Below are positions 27,181-35,525 of a stretch of 64,000 nt of DNA, piece after piece. A program made the translations under genes and the position numbers. A model generated the notes under the pieces. It saw only the letters and a program-made list of their open reading frames with translations, did not search any database and was not told where the DNA came from. The stretch lies in assembly GCF_024807945.1 (NCBI RefSeq), contig NZ_JANUFD010000017.1, positions 62,001 to 126,000 of the forward strand, in the 5' to 3' direction. Positions within the stretch are counted from its first letter, which is position 1. The number at the start of each line of letters is the position of its first letter. Origin of the DNA: Pseudomonas sp. JUb42 (GTDB lineage: Bacteria; Pseudomonadota; Gammaproteobacteria; Pseudomonadales; Pseudomonadaceae).

Positions 27181-27317
27181 CGATTTTATGATGGCACAAC
27201 GCTTATTTTCAGAAAGTTTTTGAGTGATTCAGGGTGGTGCGGGGGGACTGGGAAATGCGCTTTTGCGGGGCAAAAAACCGTAGAAAATAAACTTTTGAAC
27301 ATCAATCATGAAGCAAC

Positions 27318-27409
27318 TGTGGGAGCGAATTCATTCGCGAAAGCGGTATTTCAGACATTGAAAATTCATCGAATGCACCTGCCTCTTCGCGAATGAATTC
27401 GCTCCCACA
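27318..27409. repeat. REP-type inverted repeat, family A
   Basis: Both arms are intact (GGGAGCGAATTCATTCGCGA and complement). It occupies the gap between the RpiR promoter and the 3' end of poxB, ending 27 bases before the poxB stop. Confidence 0.85.
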
Positions 27410-27435
27410 CACCGACCTGCCAATACTCGAGAACC

Positions 27436-29154
27436 TCAGCGCAAATTGGTCTTGATCAACTCCATCACCTCATCCCCGCGCCCGCTGAGCACCGTGCGCA
27501 GCATGTACAGGCTGAAGCCCTTGGCCTGGGCCAGTTTGATTTTCGGCGGGATGCCCAGTTCCTGTTTGGCGGTGACCACATCCACCAGTACCGGCCCCGG
27601 ATGGTCGAAGGCCTTGCGCAAGGCGCCGGGCAGCTCTTCGGCGCTCTCGACGCGGATGCCGAGGATCCCGGCGCCGAGGGCGATACCGGCAAAGTTGGTC
27701 TCGTACAGATCGGTGCCATGGGGCACGTAGCCGCCCGCCTTCATCTCCATATCGACGAAGCCCAGGGAGCTGTTATTGAACACCACCAGTTTGATCGGCA
27801 GATCCAGCTGGCGAACGCTGAGCAGATCACCCAGCAGCATGGACAGGCCGCCATCGCCGCACAGGGCAACGACCTGGCGCTGCGGGTCCACCGCCTTGGC
27901 GCCCAGGGCCTGGGGCATGGCATTGGCCATGGAGCCGTGGTTGAACGAACCCAGCAGCGTGCGCTTGCCATTCATCTTCAGGTAGCGCGCCGCCCACAGT
28001 GTCGGCGTGCCGACATCGACGGTGAAGATCGCATTGTCGTCGGCCTGATCGCTGATCACTTTTGCCAGATATTGCGGATGGATCGGCTCGCCGGCGGCTG
28101 ATGGCGTCGCCAGCTCGTCCAGACCTTCTCGGGCCTTGGCGTAATGTTTTAGTGCTTTGTCGAGGAAGCGGCGGTTTTCCTGGCGTTTAAGCCGGGGCAA
28201 CAGGGCTGCCACGGTCTCTTTCACACCGCCAACCAGACCATGAGTCAAGGGCGTGCGACGCCCCAGAGCCGTAGGGTCGATATCGATCTGCACGATTTTG
28301 GCGTTCTCCGGATAGAAATTCCGGTAAGGAAAGTTGCTGCCCAGAATCACCAGGGTGTCGCAGGACAACATGGCGTGATAACCCGAGCTGAAGCCGATCA
28401 GGCCGGTCATGCCGACATCGAAGGGGTTGTCGTACTCCACATGCTGCTTGCCGCGCAAGGCATGCACGACTGGCGCGCCAAGGGTATCGGCCAGGGCCAG
28501 CAGTTCGTCATGGGCACTGGCGCAACCGGCGCCGCAGAGCAGGGTCACGGCGCCAGAGTCATTGAGCAATTGCGCGACCTGGTCCAGTTGCGCCGCGCCC
28601 GGCAGTACTTGCGGTGGCAGCACTTCGACCCACTTCGCCTTGGTTTCAGGTGCAGCACTCAACGCCACATCTCCCGGCAACACGATCACCGCTACACCAC
28701 GCTGACTGATGGCCGCGCGCATGGCCCGCTCCAGCACCCGAGGGAATTGCTCGGCACTGCTGACCAGTTCGACGAAGTGGCTGCATTCCTTGAACAGCTC
28801 TTGAGGATGTGTTTCCTGGAAATAACCCAGGCCGATCTCCGTGGACGGGATATGCGCGGCAATGGCCAGTACTGGCACCTGATTGCGGTGACAGTCATAC
28901 AGCCCATTGATCAAATGCAGATTGCCCGGCCCGCAACTGCCAGCACACACGGCCAACGTACCGGTCACCGCCGCCTCGGCCCCGGCGGCAAAGGCCGCGA
29001 CCTCTTCATGCCGGGTATGCATCCAACGGATGGCCCCCAGTTTCTCCAGGCTGTCGGTCAGGCCGTTGAGACTGTCCCCGGTCACCCCCCAAATGCGGCT
29101 GACGCCGGCATCGGCGAGGGTCTGGGCGAGATGATCGGCAATCGTTCTGGACAT
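27436..29154 (-). CDS. poxB: Ubiquinone-dependent pyruvate dehydrogenase PoxB
   Basis: This 572-residue thiamine-diphosphate enzyme oxidises pyruvate to acetate and CO2, passing electrons to quinone at the membrane. The N-terminal Glu of the active site is in 'HTRHEEVAAFAAGAEA'. The ThDP motif GDG...NN reads 'LCGDGGLSMLLGDLL' then 'VVFNNSSLGF'. 'GPGNLHLINGLYD' and 'DCHRNQVPVLAI' are typical of PoxB. Length is normal. The gene stands alone, flanked downstream by a REP element. Confidence 0.94.
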   Translation of the reverse strand: MSRTIADHLAQTLADAGVSRIWGVTGDSLNGLTDSLEKLGAIRWMHTRHEEVAAFAAGAEAAVTGTLAVCAGSCGPGNLHLINGLYDCHRNQVPVLAIAAHIPSTEIGLGYFQETHPQELFKECSHFVELVSSAEQFPRVLERAMRAAISQRGVAVIVLPGDVALSAAPETKAKWVEVLPPQVLPGAAQLDQVAQLLNDSGAVTLLCGAGCASAHDELLALADTLGAPVVHALRGKQHVEYDNPFDVGMTGLIGFSSGYHAMLSCDTLVILGSNFPYRNFYPENAKIVQIDIDPTALGRRTPLTHGLVGGVKETVAALLPRLKRQENRRFLDKALKHYAKAREGLDELATPSAAGEPIHPQYLAKVISDQADDNAIFTVDVGTPTLWAARYLKMNGKRTLLGSFNHGSMANAMPQALGAKAVDPQRQVVALCGDGGLSMLLGDLLSVRQLDLPIKLVVFNNSSLGFVDMEMKAGGYVPHGTDLYETNFAGIALGAGILGIRVESAEELPGALRKAFDHPGPVLVDVVTAKQELGIPPKIKLAQAKGFSLYMLRTVLSGRGDEVMELIKTNLR

Positions 29155-29370
29155 GCGGTTTTCCTTGTCGAGGTCAATGGAAAACGCGGCTGCGAATGTG
29201 CCGCGCGCTCTAGATCGACCTGTGGTGAGACGGACAGTTCAGCGCGCCACTTGGCTCAATCAGGCCAAAACCGCCAAACCCTGTAAGAATTTTCCTACTA
29301 CCCTCATGCGCGCCCGTTCGCAGCCGATGGCCCTAGAGACCCTCTTTCCATAGCGGACGGCAGCCCAATA

Positions 29371-31362
29371 ATGAAAACAATATTCGCTCGTTACACCGCT
29401 ACATTCGTCGGATTCGTGCTGTTGATCGCCATCCTCACCGGCGTTGGCATCAATCTGCTGATTACCCCGAGCCTGACCGCCACTGACGAGCGTCATTTGC
29501 TCAACGAAGCGGCGCAGATCGGTGGTGTGATCAAGACCGAGCTGGCCAAGGTTCAGGCCCAGCAGCGGGTCATTACCGAAACCGTGCCGCAACTGGACAG
29601 CGACAGCATCGATCGCCTGCTGCCCTTTCTGGTCAATCAGTACGGCGAGCTGAAGGTCTTCGGTGGCGGGGTCTGGCCGCTGCCGGACAAGCGCACGCAG
29701 GGTCGGGCCAAGCACAGTACGTTTTATCACCGCGATGCCAGCGGCAAGCTGATCGTCAACACCCACTGGAACTCGCCTGAGTCGCAGAATTATTTCGAGC
29801 AGTCCTGGTATCTCGGCGGCCTCAAGGCCCCGGCCGGGCAATGCAACTGGGCCAACGCTTATCGCGATGACGCCAGCCCCGAGCCGCGTACCAACTGCGC
29901 CATGGCCATCAGCAAGGATGGCGCGGCCTACGGCGTCTCGACCATCGACGTGACGCTGGGCTTCTTCAATGAGCTGGTGGCGCAGAAAGAGCGGGAAATC
30001 CATGCGCTGCTGATGATCGTCGAGAAAGACGGCAAGGTTCTCAGTAATCAGCCAGAGATTTCTGGCAATAATGTGCTTAAAAATCTCTCCGACCTGTCCG
30101 GCCAATCGGCGTTTGCGGCGGCCTTGCAAACCAGCCTGAAAAACGCCAGTGGCAGCGGCATCGTGCGCAGTACCTACAAAGGCAATGACGGCGACGATTA
30201 CAGCCTTTTCCTGCAACCCATCGAAGGCACGCCGTGGCTGATGGCGGTGGCACAACCCACCGCTCTGCTGACCGCCCAGAGCAGCAAAGTCCTGAGCACC
30301 CTGGCCGCCCTGCAAATCCCCATGGTCATTGTGTTGCTGCTGATCATCATTGTTGCTCTGCGCCAATTGATGAATCGCCTGGCCGTACTCAAGGCCAACA
30401 TCGATACGCTGTCGGCCGGTGATGCCGACCTGACCAAACGCATCGTCATCCGCGCCGAAGACGAACTGGGCGCGGTCGGCCACTCGGTCAACCGCTTCCT
30501 GGTCTACCTGCAGAAAATGGTCACCGAGGTGTCGGATTCTTCGGTACTGATTGCCGAAGGCATCGAACAACTGCGCGGCCAGGCCCGAGGCACCAGCAAA
30601 ATTCTCACCCGTCATGCCAGTGAAACCGATCAGGCAGTTACCGCCGTCACCGAGATGAGTTCCACCGCTGAAGGCGTGGCCCGCAGTGCCGCGCAGACCG
30701 CGAGCATGACTCAGGTCGCCAACGAAAACGCCCGCCACTCCAAGCTGGTGGTGGAAGATGCCTCCAATAGCGTGCGCGAGTTGATCAGCGAAGTGGAGCT
30801 GGCGACCACGACGGTGCGAGCCATGGAGCAGGATGCTGAACGCATCAATTCGGTACTGGGGGTGATCGGCGAGATCGCCGGGCAAACCAACCTGCTGGCC
30901 CTTAACGCCGCCATCGAAGCTGCCCGCGCCGGTGAACAGGGCCGCGGCTTTGCGGTGGTTGCCGATGAAGTCCGCGCCCTGGCCGGCCGCACCCAGGCCA
31001 GCACCTCGGAAATCAACGAAATGCTCGCTCGTCTGCAACAAGGCGTGAGTGCGGCGGTCGTGGCCATGGAGAAAACCAAGCAGAGCTGCCAGGCCACTGC
31101 GGACAAGACCTCCAAGGTCAACGAAGGCCTGGATGGCATGACCGACTCGGTCGTGCGTATCAATGACCTGAGTACCCAGATCGCTACTGCCGCCGAAGAG
31201 CAAAGTGCGGTCAGTGACGAGATCAACCGCAATATGGTTGCCGTGCGCCATATCGTCGAAGAGCTGGTAGCCGGGGGGACGGTCAACGAACAAAGCACCG
31301 CGACCCTGGCCGCTTCCAACGAGAAGCTCAATGCCGTGGTGCGACGCTTCAAGCTGCGGTAA
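29371..31362 (+). CDS. Methyl-accepting chemotaxis protein, Cache-type sensor
   Basis: This 663-residue chemoreceptor has a transmembrane helix at about 9-31, a long periplasmic region with Cache-like features ('HSTFYHRDASGKLIVNTHW', 'EQSWYLGGLKAP', 'CAMAISKDGAAYGVSTIDVTLGFF'), a second helix near 311-333, HAMP, and a signalling domain with 'GQTNLLALNAAIEAARAGEQ' at the tip. The ligand is unknown. The two Cys residues in the sensor (near residues 155 and 172) could form a disulphide. It is a single gene. Confidence 0.93.
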   Translation: MKTIFARYTATFVGFVLLIAILTGVGINLLITPSLTATDERHLLNEAAQIGGVIKTELAKVQAQQRVITETVPQLDSDSIDRLLPFLVNQYGELKVFGGGVWPLPDKRTQGRAKHSTFYHRDASGKLIVNTHWNSPESQNYFEQSWYLGGLKAPAGQCNWANAYRDDASPEPRTNCAMAISKDGAAYGVSTIDVTLGFFNELVAQKEREIHALLMIVEKDGKVLSNQPEISGNNVLKNLSDLSGQSAFAAALQTSLKNASGSGIVRSTYKGNDGDDYSLFLQPIEGTPWLMAVAQPTALLTAQSSKVLSTLAALQIPMVIVLLLIIIVALRQLMNRLAVLKANIDTLSAGDADLTKRIVIRAEDELGAVGHSVNRFLVYLQKMVTEVSDSSVLIAEGIEQLRGQARGTSKILTRHASETDQAVTAVTEMSSTAEGVARSAAQTASMTQVANENARHSKLVVEDASNSVRELISEVELATTTVRAMEQDAERINSVLGVIGEIAGQTNLLALNAAIEAARAGEQGRGFAVVADEVRALAGRTQASTSEINEMLARLQQGVSAAVVAMEKTKQSCQATADKTSKVNEGLDGMTDSVVRINDLSTQIATAAEEQSAVSDEINRNMVAVRHIVEELVAGGTVNEQSTATLAASNEKLNAVVRRFKLR

Positions 31363-31519
31363 CGCACAGCGAGAGCAAGGGCATCGGCCGTAACGGTCGG
31401 TGCCCTGAGCCCTGGCACCAATTCCAACAATCCTATTACCCGATATTTACATAGCCCACCCACGAAATTCTTTCTGATAGGGTCACCCCTCTACTAACTT
31501 CATAGAGCAGGGATTGCCC

Positions 31520-32137
31520 ATGTACAATATTGATTACAATAGCTACCGCGCAGTAAAAAGTTACAACCAACGCGTTCGTTTTCTCGTCATGCACTATACG
31601 GCATTGAACTTTCAAGGCTCCATCAACGCACTGACCGGCTCATTAGTCAGTGCTCACTACCTGGTGCCGGAGCCCACCGATCAAACTTATATAAATGCAG
31701 GTTTCAAAGATATGAGGATCTTTAACCTGGTCAATGAACATGAGCGCTCATGGCATGCCGGGGTCAGTGAATGGGCCGGCCGTATTGGCTTGAATGACAC
31801 ATCCATCGGCATCGAGATCGTGAATGAGGCAACGGTCCAGGGTGGGAATTTCATCTTCCCGCCGTATAACCCGATACAAATAGAAGCTGTCAAGGAACTG
31901 GCTGCCAACATACTGCTGCGCTATCCAGATATCACACCCGTCAATGTCATCGGGCATTCGGATATCTCGCCAGGCAGAAAAAGCGATCCGGGCGCGGCAT
32001 TTCCATGGAAGGCGCTTTACGATGCAGGTATTGGCGCCTGGTATGACGAGGCGACCAAACTTCGTTACCAGCAACAATTCGATCAGGCCCTGCCCGCCAG
32101 GGATGACGTTATTGGCAACTTGCGCCGCTATGGTTAA
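31520..32137 (+). CDS. ampDh3: N-acetylmuramyl-L-alanine amidase, AmpDh3-like, stops after the catalytic domain
   Basis: This 205-residue amidase_2 protein closely resembles the catalytic domain of P. aeruginosa AmpDh3. It has the opening 'YNIDYNSYR', zinc ligands His25, His146 and Asp156, catalytic Glu99 and Lys154 in 'GHSDISPGRKSDPG'. There is no signal peptide, as in AmpDh3, which has been reported as a type VI secretion effector. I chose the ATG at 31520, preceded by GCAGGGA, over TTG 31514. The frame ends at a TAA (32135-32137) directly after 'RRYG', where the homologue continues with Tyr; the rest of the protein remains readable beyond. The catalytic part is complete, so a truncated active amidase is possible. 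Confidence 0.85.
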   Translation: MYNIDYNSYRAVKSYNQRVRFLVMHYTALNFQGSINALTGSLVSAHYLVPEPTDQTYINAGFKDMRIFNLVNEHERSWHAGVSEWAGRIGLNDTSIGIEIVNEATVQGGNFIFPPYNPIQIEAVKELAANILLRYPDITPVNVIGHSDISPGRKSDPGAAFPWKALYDAGIGAWYDEATKLRYQQQFDQALPARDDVIGNLRRYG

Positions 32138-32290
32138 GGCACGTCCAATGCAACTACCGAAAGCGGTTACCTGACACTTTTGCGGGCATTGCAATTACAC
32201 TTCAGACCGCAAAAATACGATGGCATCCTGGACAGTGAAACCGCAGCTATTTTATACGCGCTGGTAGACAAATACTTTCCGGCAATATAG
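32138..32290 (+). pseudogene. Detached C-terminal domain of the AmpDh3-like amidase
   Basis: In the same frame as the amidase, past its TAA, 50 codons read GTSNATTESGYLTLLRALQL and then HFRPQKYDGILDSETAAILY and ALVDKYFPAI before TAG at 32288-32290. This matches the peptidoglycan-binding C-terminal helices of AmpDh3 and AmiD (HFRP..Y.G..D.ET.AI..AL..KY). A single nonsense change of a Tyr codon (TAT or TAC to TAA) explains the split. No frameshift is needed. Confidence 0.8.
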
Positions 32291-32407
32291 TGGAAAAAGG
32301 GCATCGACACTGACCATGGTCGGACGCAGGGACTTGAGGTTGAGCAAGTCTGCGACACAGATTTGCGCGCCCAAGTCCTTCAACCTCGGGCTCACAAGAT
32401 CCACATT

Positions 32408-32430
32408 GACCCGGCGGACTGTGCCGGGTC
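32408..32430 (-). terminator. Possible terminator of mrdA
   Basis: GACCCGGC-GGACTGT-GCCGGGTC is a perfect 8-bp stem located 9 bases past the mrdA stop codon. The minus-strand sequence after it (AATGTGGATC) has no T-run, so termination could be weak. Confidence 0.5.
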
Positions 32431-32438
32431 CAACAGCG

Positions 32439-34331
32439 CTAGACTTTCGGATCACCCGGCGCCTTGACCGGCGCCGCATATTCCGGCTTGAGCTTGCCGT
32501 CCTTGTCCAGCAGCCAGGCATCGAGAATCTGCCGCACCACAGGACCGGCAACCCGGCCACCGGCCTCGCCGTTTTCGATCATCACCGCCACAACGATTTT
32601 CGGATGCGCCGCAGGGGCAAAGCCGACGAACAAGGCGTTGTCACGGTTGCGCTCAAGGGTTTTCAGGCGGTCGTAACGCTCGCCCTGCTTGATCGCCACC
32701 ACCTGTGCCGTACCGCTCTTGCCGGCGATGCGGTATTGCGCACCGACGGCGGCGGCGCGAGCGATGCCGCGCGGGTCGTGCATCACCATCTGCATGCCTT
32801 CATTGACCTGATTCCATTCGCCCGGGTCACGCAGCACGATATTGGGCATCGGACTTGGGTCAACCGGCGCGACATCGCCAACTTCCTTGGCCAGGTGCGG
32901 ACGAATCCACACGCCCTTGTTGGCGATCAGCGAAGTGGCCTGGGCCAGTTGCAGCGGCGTGACCTGCATATAGCCCTGGCCGATGCCGAGAATCACGGTT
33001 TCCCCCGGGAACCACGCCTGACGCCGGGTGGCGCGCTTCCATTCCCGCGACGGCATCAGCCCGGAAGCTTCCTCGAACATGTCCAGGGAGACCTTCTGCC
33101 CCAGGCCGAATTCGCTCATGTAGTCGTGCAGACGGTCGATGCCCAGCTTGTGCGCCAGGGTGTAGAAGTAGGTGTCATTGGAACGCATGATCGCCGCGTC
33201 CATGTCGACCCAGCCGTCGCCGTTGTGCGCCCAGTTGCGGTACTTGTGATCGAAGTCCGGCAACTGGAAGTAGCCGGGGTCGAAGACCTTGGTCTGGGCC
33301 GTGACCACGCCCGAGTCGAGACCGGCAATCGCCACTTCCGGCTTGATCGTCGAGCCCGGCGCATACAGCCCGCGCAGCACCCGGTTGAACAGCGGCCGGT
33401 CCACCGAATCACGCAGCGCAGCGTATTCCTTGAAGCTGATGCCAGTGACGAACAGGTTTGGGTCGAAACTCGGCTTGCTGACCATGGCCAGCACTTCACC
33501 GGTCTCCGGCTCGATCGCCACCACCGAGCCACGGCGGTCGCCCAAGGCTTCTTCGGCAGCTTCTTGAAGATGAATATCCAGGCTCAGGGTAATGTTCTTG
33601 CCGGGGGTCGGGTCGGTGTGTTTGAGCACACGCAGGACCCGGCCCTGGGCGTTGGTCTCGACTTCCTCGTAGCCGACATGGCCGTGCAGCTCGGATTCGT
33701 AGAATTTCTCGATACCGGTCTTGCCCACAGACTGCGTGCCACGGTAGTCCACCGAGTCCAGTTGCTTGGTTTCTTTCTCATTGATCCGCCCGACATAACC
33801 GATGGAATGGGCGAAATGCGCGCCCAACGGGTAATGGCGTACGAACTGCGGCTCCACGTCCAGCCCCGGCAGGCGGAACTGGTTGACCGCCAACAGAGCG
33901 ATCTGCTCTTCGGTCAACTCGTAGAGCAGGGTCACCGGTTCAAAGGGGTGACGCGCCTGCTTGAGATCCTTGTCGAACAGGATGCGGTCTTCGGCCGGCA
34001 GGTTGAGGATGCTCATCAATTCATTGAGCACCTCGTTGGAGTCCCCGGCGCGCTCGCGGGTCATGGTCAGGTTGAAGCTGGGCCGGTTATCGGCCAGCAG
34101 CACACCGTTGCGATCGTAGATCATGCCGCGCTCCGGAGGGATCGGCAGCACATGCACACGGTTGTTTTCGGAAATGGTCGAGTGATAGTCGAACTCGATG
34201 ACCTGGAGAAAATACATGCGCGCCACCAGGCAGGCGCTGAGGATCATCACGACCAGGGCGCAAGCGATCAGCCGCCGATTGACCAGACCGGTCTCTTTCT
34301 CGTGGTCCTTTAAAGGAATTGGATCAGGCAT
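32439..34331 (-). CDS. mrdA: Penicillin-binding protein 2
   Basis: This 630-residue class B PBP transpeptidase of the elongasome has a cytoplasmic N-terminus, a membrane helix at about 21-45, a pedestal domain with 'PPERGMIYDRNGVLLADN', and a transpeptidase domain. The active-site SxxK is Ser327-Thr-Ile-Lys330, with SxN (SND in 'MRSNDTYFYT') and KSGTAQ motifs. The start at 34331 (MPDPIPLKDH) gives the standard PBP2 N-terminus. It is not next to rodA, mltB or dacA, so it may be a second copy of the kind known in some Pseudomonas. Its neighbour is the amidase gene, convergent with it. Confidence 0.94.
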   Translation of the reverse strand: MPDPIPLKDHEKETGLVNRRLIACALVVMILSACLVARMYFLQVIEFDYHSTISENNRVHVLPIPPERGMIYDRNGVLLADNRPSFNLTMTRERAGDSNEVLNELMSILNLPAEDRILFDKDLKQARHPFEPVTLLYELTEEQIALLAVNQFRLPGLDVEPQFVRHYPLGAHFAHSIGYVGRINEKETKQLDSVDYRGTQSVGKTGIEKFYESELHGHVGYEEVETNAQGRVLRVLKHTDPTPGKNITLSLDIHLQEAAEEALGDRRGSVVAIEPETGEVLAMVSKPSFDPNLFVTGISFKEYAALRDSVDRPLFNRVLRGLYAPGSTIKPEVAIAGLDSGVVTAQTKVFDPGYFQLPDFDHKYRNWAHNGDGWVDMDAAIMRSNDTYFYTLAHKLGIDRLHDYMSEFGLGQKVSLDMFEEASGLMPSREWKRATRRQAWFPGETVILGIGQGYMQVTPLQLAQATSLIANKGVWIRPHLAKEVGDVAPVDPSPMPNIVLRDPGEWNQVNEGMQMVMHDPRGIARAAAVGAQYRIAGKSGTAQVVAIKQGERYDRLKTLERNRDNALFVGFAPAAHPKIVVAVMIENGEAGGRVAGPVVRQILDAWLLDKDGKLKPEYAAPVKAPGDPKV

Positions 34332-34769
34332 TACTACAGCATCTCGGTGAAGGACAAAAAACAGGTAAAAAAATGTTTCCGCAGTTTTGCGCTGCGCACG
34401 ATACCAAGAACTGCCGGTCAGCATGGAACTGTTGGACGATTTACCGTGGCGACAGCACGAAACCCGATTGATTGTTGCAGCACACACAAAACTGATTTAC
34501 AAAATGAGTGCGGTGCAACTTTTAGTAACACATCTATCATCCTCTCACGCTTGAAAAAGATGAAGAGAGGACTCTGGCACTCCCCCGCCTAGCGTGCGCC
34601 ATAAGCACACTGGCCAGCCAGAGGACCGAATGTCACAGGCAAGCGTGAGTGCTCATCGCCCGGTACCGCCAGGCGCCAGGCATGAAACCGTAATTAGTCG
34701 CGAACACTGGAAGCCTTGAACAGGCCAGCCTTGCTGTGCCTGCCAGAGAGGTGTTCGCAGGAGCCTTGA
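34332..34769. other. Divergent promoter gap between mrdA and the gluconate dehydrogenase operon
   Basis: This 438-base gap has no gene that I can support. It holds the promoters for both neighbours. An imperfect inverted pair CTCTGGC (34573-34579) and GCCAGAG (34618-34624) lies within it. A GCAGGAG ribosome-binding site precedes the ATG at 34770. Confidence 0.4.
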
Positions 34770-35519
34770 ATGACAGAGAAAACCCCCAAAGGCCTGACGC
34801 GCCGGCAACTGCTGGTGTCGTCCGCCACGACCCTTGCCGCGGGCGCGGCTGCCACGGCCAAGGCCGCGACCCTCAACGGGTTGCCGCAATGGGTCCCTTT
34901 CGACCATAACGGACCAATGCACTACGACACCCCGGGCTGGCAGTTTTTCACCGCCGAAGAAGGCCGGGAAGTCGAAGCCATTGTCGAGCGCCTGATTCCC
35001 GCCGATGACCTGAGTGTCAGCGGCAAGGACGCCGGTTGCGCGGTGTTCATCGACCGGCAACTGGCCGGCGAATACGGCACCTTCGCCCGTCTCTATATGC
35101 AAGGCCCGTTCGCAAAAGGCACGCCGATGCAAGGCGACCAGTCACCGTTGGTGCCGCAGCAGCGCTACCGTCTGGGCATCGCCGCCCTGACCGGCTACTG
35201 CCAGAAGCAGTACCAGAAAGCCTTCAGCGCCCTGGCGCCGCAAGAGCGCGACAAGGTCCTGACCGGCCTGGAACATGGCGACATCGTCCTCGACGGCATC
35301 GACGCCAAGTTCTTTTTCCAGCAAGTGCTGGGCAACACCATGGAAGGCTTCTTCGCCGACCCGATCTACGGCGGCAACCGCGACATGGTGTCGTGGAAAA
35401 TGATCGGTTTCCCGGGCGCCCGTTATGACTACCGCGACTACATCGCGCTGCATAACCAGAAGCTGAACCTCGTGCCGCTCTCCATCATCGGCAGCTCTGC
35501 CTGGAACAAAAAGGGTTAA
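34770..35519 (+). CDS. Gluconate 2-dehydrogenase small (gamma) subunit
   Basis: This is a 249-residue protein of the gluconate 2-dehydrogenase subunit 3 family. It has a twin-arginine signal ('LTRRQLLVSSATTLAAGAAATAKA'), then 'EGREVEAIVERLIPADDLSVSGKDAGCAVFIDRQLAG' in adjoining parts and 'FFADPIYGGNRDMVSWKMIGFPGA', both family landmarks. In GADH it carries the flavoprotein across the membrane by the Tat route and stays in the periplasmic complex. It is followed six bases later by the FAD subunit. Confidence 0.93.
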   Translation: MTEKTPKGLTRRQLLVSSATTLAAGAAATAKAATLNGLPQWVPFDHNGPMHYDTPGWQFFTAEEGREVEAIVERLIPADDLSVSGKDAGCAVFIDRQLAGEYGTFARLYMQGPFAKGTPMQGDQSPLVPQQRYRLGIAALTGYCQKQYQKAFSALAPQERDKVLTGLEHGDIVLDGIDAKFFFQQVLGNTMEGFFADPIYGGNRDMVSWKMIGFPGARYDYRDYIALHNQKLNLVPLSIIGSSAWNKKG

Positions 35520-35525
35520 TCCACC

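Noticed and set aside
29260..31293. Long minus-strand open frame of 677 codons opposite the chemoreceptor gene
   Set aside because: It is the mirror of a clear chemoreceptor gene; its composition (His, Gln and Gly rich) is that of a high-GC antisense frame.
32252..32560. Minus-strand frame between mrdA and the amidase as a possible IS remnant
   Set aside because: No transposase motif, terminal repeat or target duplication could be seen.
32316..34313. Plus-strand open frame of 665 codons opposite mrdA
   Set aside because: The minus strand encodes PBP2 with all active-site motifs, so the plus frame is an artefact of codon bias.
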